A stretch of 5,347 bases of DNA, taken from positions 1 to 5,347 of the forward strand of contig RFJX01000024.1 of assembly GCA_003694425.1 (NCBI GenBank), read 5' to 3'. Below the pieces are notes generated by a model. The model did not search any database, was not told where the DNA came from, and saw nothing but the letters and a program-made list of their open reading frames with translations. The position numbers and the translations under genes were made by a program. Below, one piece after another: positions 4,391-5,347 of the stretch (positions are counted from its first letter, which is position 1; the number at the start of each line of letters is the position of its first letter). The DNA is from Gammaproteobacteria bacterium. Lineage in GTDB: Bacteria; Pseudomonadota; Gammaproteobacteria; J113.

Positions 4391-5347
4391 TCAGGGTAGC
4401 CGCTGGTCGATCAGCAGCCTGACCGGGGCCGGTGCGCCGGTATCCACCTCCACCGGCCGGGCCTGCAGGTCCCCGGGGCCGGGCTTCGCCTGCCCGCTGA
4501 GGGAGATGCGCGCCTCGACCCGGACCCGGGGAAAGGCGGAGATGCGCATCTGCGGCATCATCGCCAGGGAGTCGTCCAGGCGCACGGTGAGTGGCAGGTC
4601 GGACACCTTGCGGCGCACCACGGCCAGTGGCATCGGCGGGCCATCCACCGCCCTCGCCAGGATGAAGAGCGCCGCGTCGGCAGGAGCCGCTCCCTTCAGC
4701 GCCGGGTCGAGAGAGACCTCGACCGGGATCGCGGCGGTGCCCGTTTCCTTCCTCGCGCCGGGCTCAGGGGTATCCTGCTGCGGCTTCTGATCCGCCTGTG
4801 CCATGCCCAGCCGCGCGCGGGCATCCCGGATCAGGCCCTGCAGCTCGGCCCGGGCCTGCGGTTCCTCCTCCAGCAGGCCTTCGGCCTTCTGCCAGTAGTC
4901 CAGCGCCTGCCGGTAGCGTCCCTTCTCCGCCTCGGCCATCCCCAGCATCCACAGGGCCTCGACATTCTCCGGGTCCTGCTTGAGGGCCTGGCGCAGGAGA
5001 CGGGCGGGCTGGCCGGAGACCCGCTGGTGGGTCATGGCCAGGGCATCCGCCAGGCGCACCAGCACGCGGGGGTCGTCCCCGACCAGCTCCCGGAGGCGGC
5101 CGAAGGCGCTGGCCGCCTCCGGGTAACGCTTCAGGACCATGTAGCTGCGCCCGAGCATGGCCCATCCCTCGGCGTCGTCGGGCGCCTGCTCCAGGCGGGC
5201 GGCGAGCCCGTCCACCATCGCCTCGATATCCATCGCACCCGGGCCGCCTCCGGACTGCTCCAGCAGGGCGGCGGGGGTGCCGAGGCCGAGATAGAGGGCG
5301 CCGGCCAGCAGGGGGACGAGGAGCAGCAGCGGGAGGGCCAGCCAGCG
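4391..5347 (-). CDS. ccmI: c-type cytochrome biogenesis protein CcmI, C-terminal 318 residues (5' end outside window)
   Basis: The frame is open from the right edge of the window to the TGA at 4391. The visible part opens with a membrane helix (RWLALPLLLLVPLLAGALYL), so the ATG at 5233 is an internal methionine and not the start. Next comes the classic CcmI periplasmic TPR domain: IEAMVDGLAARLEQAPDDAE, then GWAMLGRSYMVLKRYPEAA and ENVEALWMLGMAEAEKGRY. After a polar linker, a beta-rich C-terminal domain follows with DAALFILARAVDGPPMPLA, DLPLTVRLDDSLAMMP and a VEARISLSGQAKPGPGDL motif. CcmI (CycH) belongs to the System I cytochrome c maturation machinery in the inner membrane; it binds the C-terminus of apocytochrome c and hands it to CcmF/CcmH for haem attachment. 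Full-length proteins are about 400 residues, so roughly 80-100 N-terminal residues, including the first helix, are missing here. The rest of the ccm cluster is expected beyond the right edge. Confidence 0.93.
   Translation of the reverse strand, partial: RWLALPLLLLVPLLAGALYLGLGTPAALLEQSGGGPGAMDIEAMVDGLAARLEQAPDDAEGWAMLGRSYMVLKRYPEAASAFGRLRELVGDDPRVLVRLADALAMTHQRVSGQPARLLRQALKQDPENVEALWMLGMAEAEKGRYRQALDYWQKAEGLLEEEPQARAELQGLIRDARARLGMAQADQKPQQDTPEPGARKETGTAAIPVEVSLDPALKGAAPADAALFILARAVDGPPMPLAVVRRKVSDLPLTVRLDDSLAMMPQMRISAFPRVRVEARISLSGQAKPGPGDLQARPVEVDTGAPAPVRLLIDQRLP

Noticed and set aside
3775..4422. A 215-codon plus-strand frame spanning the osmC promoter and gene
   Set aside because: It reads through the promoter and operator, overlaps the well-supported OsmC frame, and is Arg/Gly/Pro-rich, as expected for an out-of-frame reading.
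5231..5233. ATG taken as the start of the ccmI gene (280-residue version)
   Set aside because: The frame continues without a stop to the window edge and encodes a membrane helix matching CcmI, so this methionine is internal.

Overview
This is a GC-rich window (high G/C at third codon positions throughout) from a bacterial chromosome. A gammaproteobacterium is the best guess: the right end carries a typical System I cytochrome c maturation gene (ccmI), the left end a TonB-family gene of gammaproteobacterial style, and the tRNA-Lys encodes its own CCA and closely matches gammaproteobacterial tRNA-Lys(UUU). I cannot name the genus. A respiring, possibly sulfur-oxidising lineage would fit but is not shown by the sequence. 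The window looks like ordinary core and near-core chromosome: I see no mobile element, CRISPR array, integron or prophage.

Layout. The left part is on the minus strand: a small FmdB-type zinc-ribbon gene (461-760) lies upstream of a TonB-family gene that runs off the left edge (1-331). The 215-base gap from 761 to 975 is divergent. It holds the fmdB ribosome binding site, a 17-bp near-palindrome and a good sigma-70 promoter for tRNA-Lys (976-1051). Next on the plus strand is a two-gene unit: a TPR array fused to a C-terminal Fe(II)/2-oxoglutarate oxygenase domain (1101-2780), then, 18 bases after its stop, a 9-10-helix membrane protein of unknown function (2799-3848). A short AT-rich intergenic stretch follows, with a promoter overlapped by a 9+9 bp inverted repeat, and it drives a separate OsmC-family gene (3914-4336). 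OsmC converges on the 3' end of ccmI (4391 to the right edge, minus strand), whose N-terminal part lies outside the window.

How the genes relate. The oxygenase and the membrane protein are very probably co-transcribed and may work together, for example as a modifying enzyme with a membrane partner, but no substrate can be read from the sequence. OsmC (thiol-based peroxide or persulfide chemistry) has its own promoter with what looks like a built-in repressor site. CcmI presents apocytochrome c to the haem ligation machinery. TonB and FmdB are probably unrelated neighbours.

The points most worth a second look are the operator in front of osmC, the oxygenase/membrane-protein pair, the repeated acidic-aromatic motif in the membrane protein, and the unresolved start of the TPR gene. 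I found no clear rho-independent terminator anywhere in the window.
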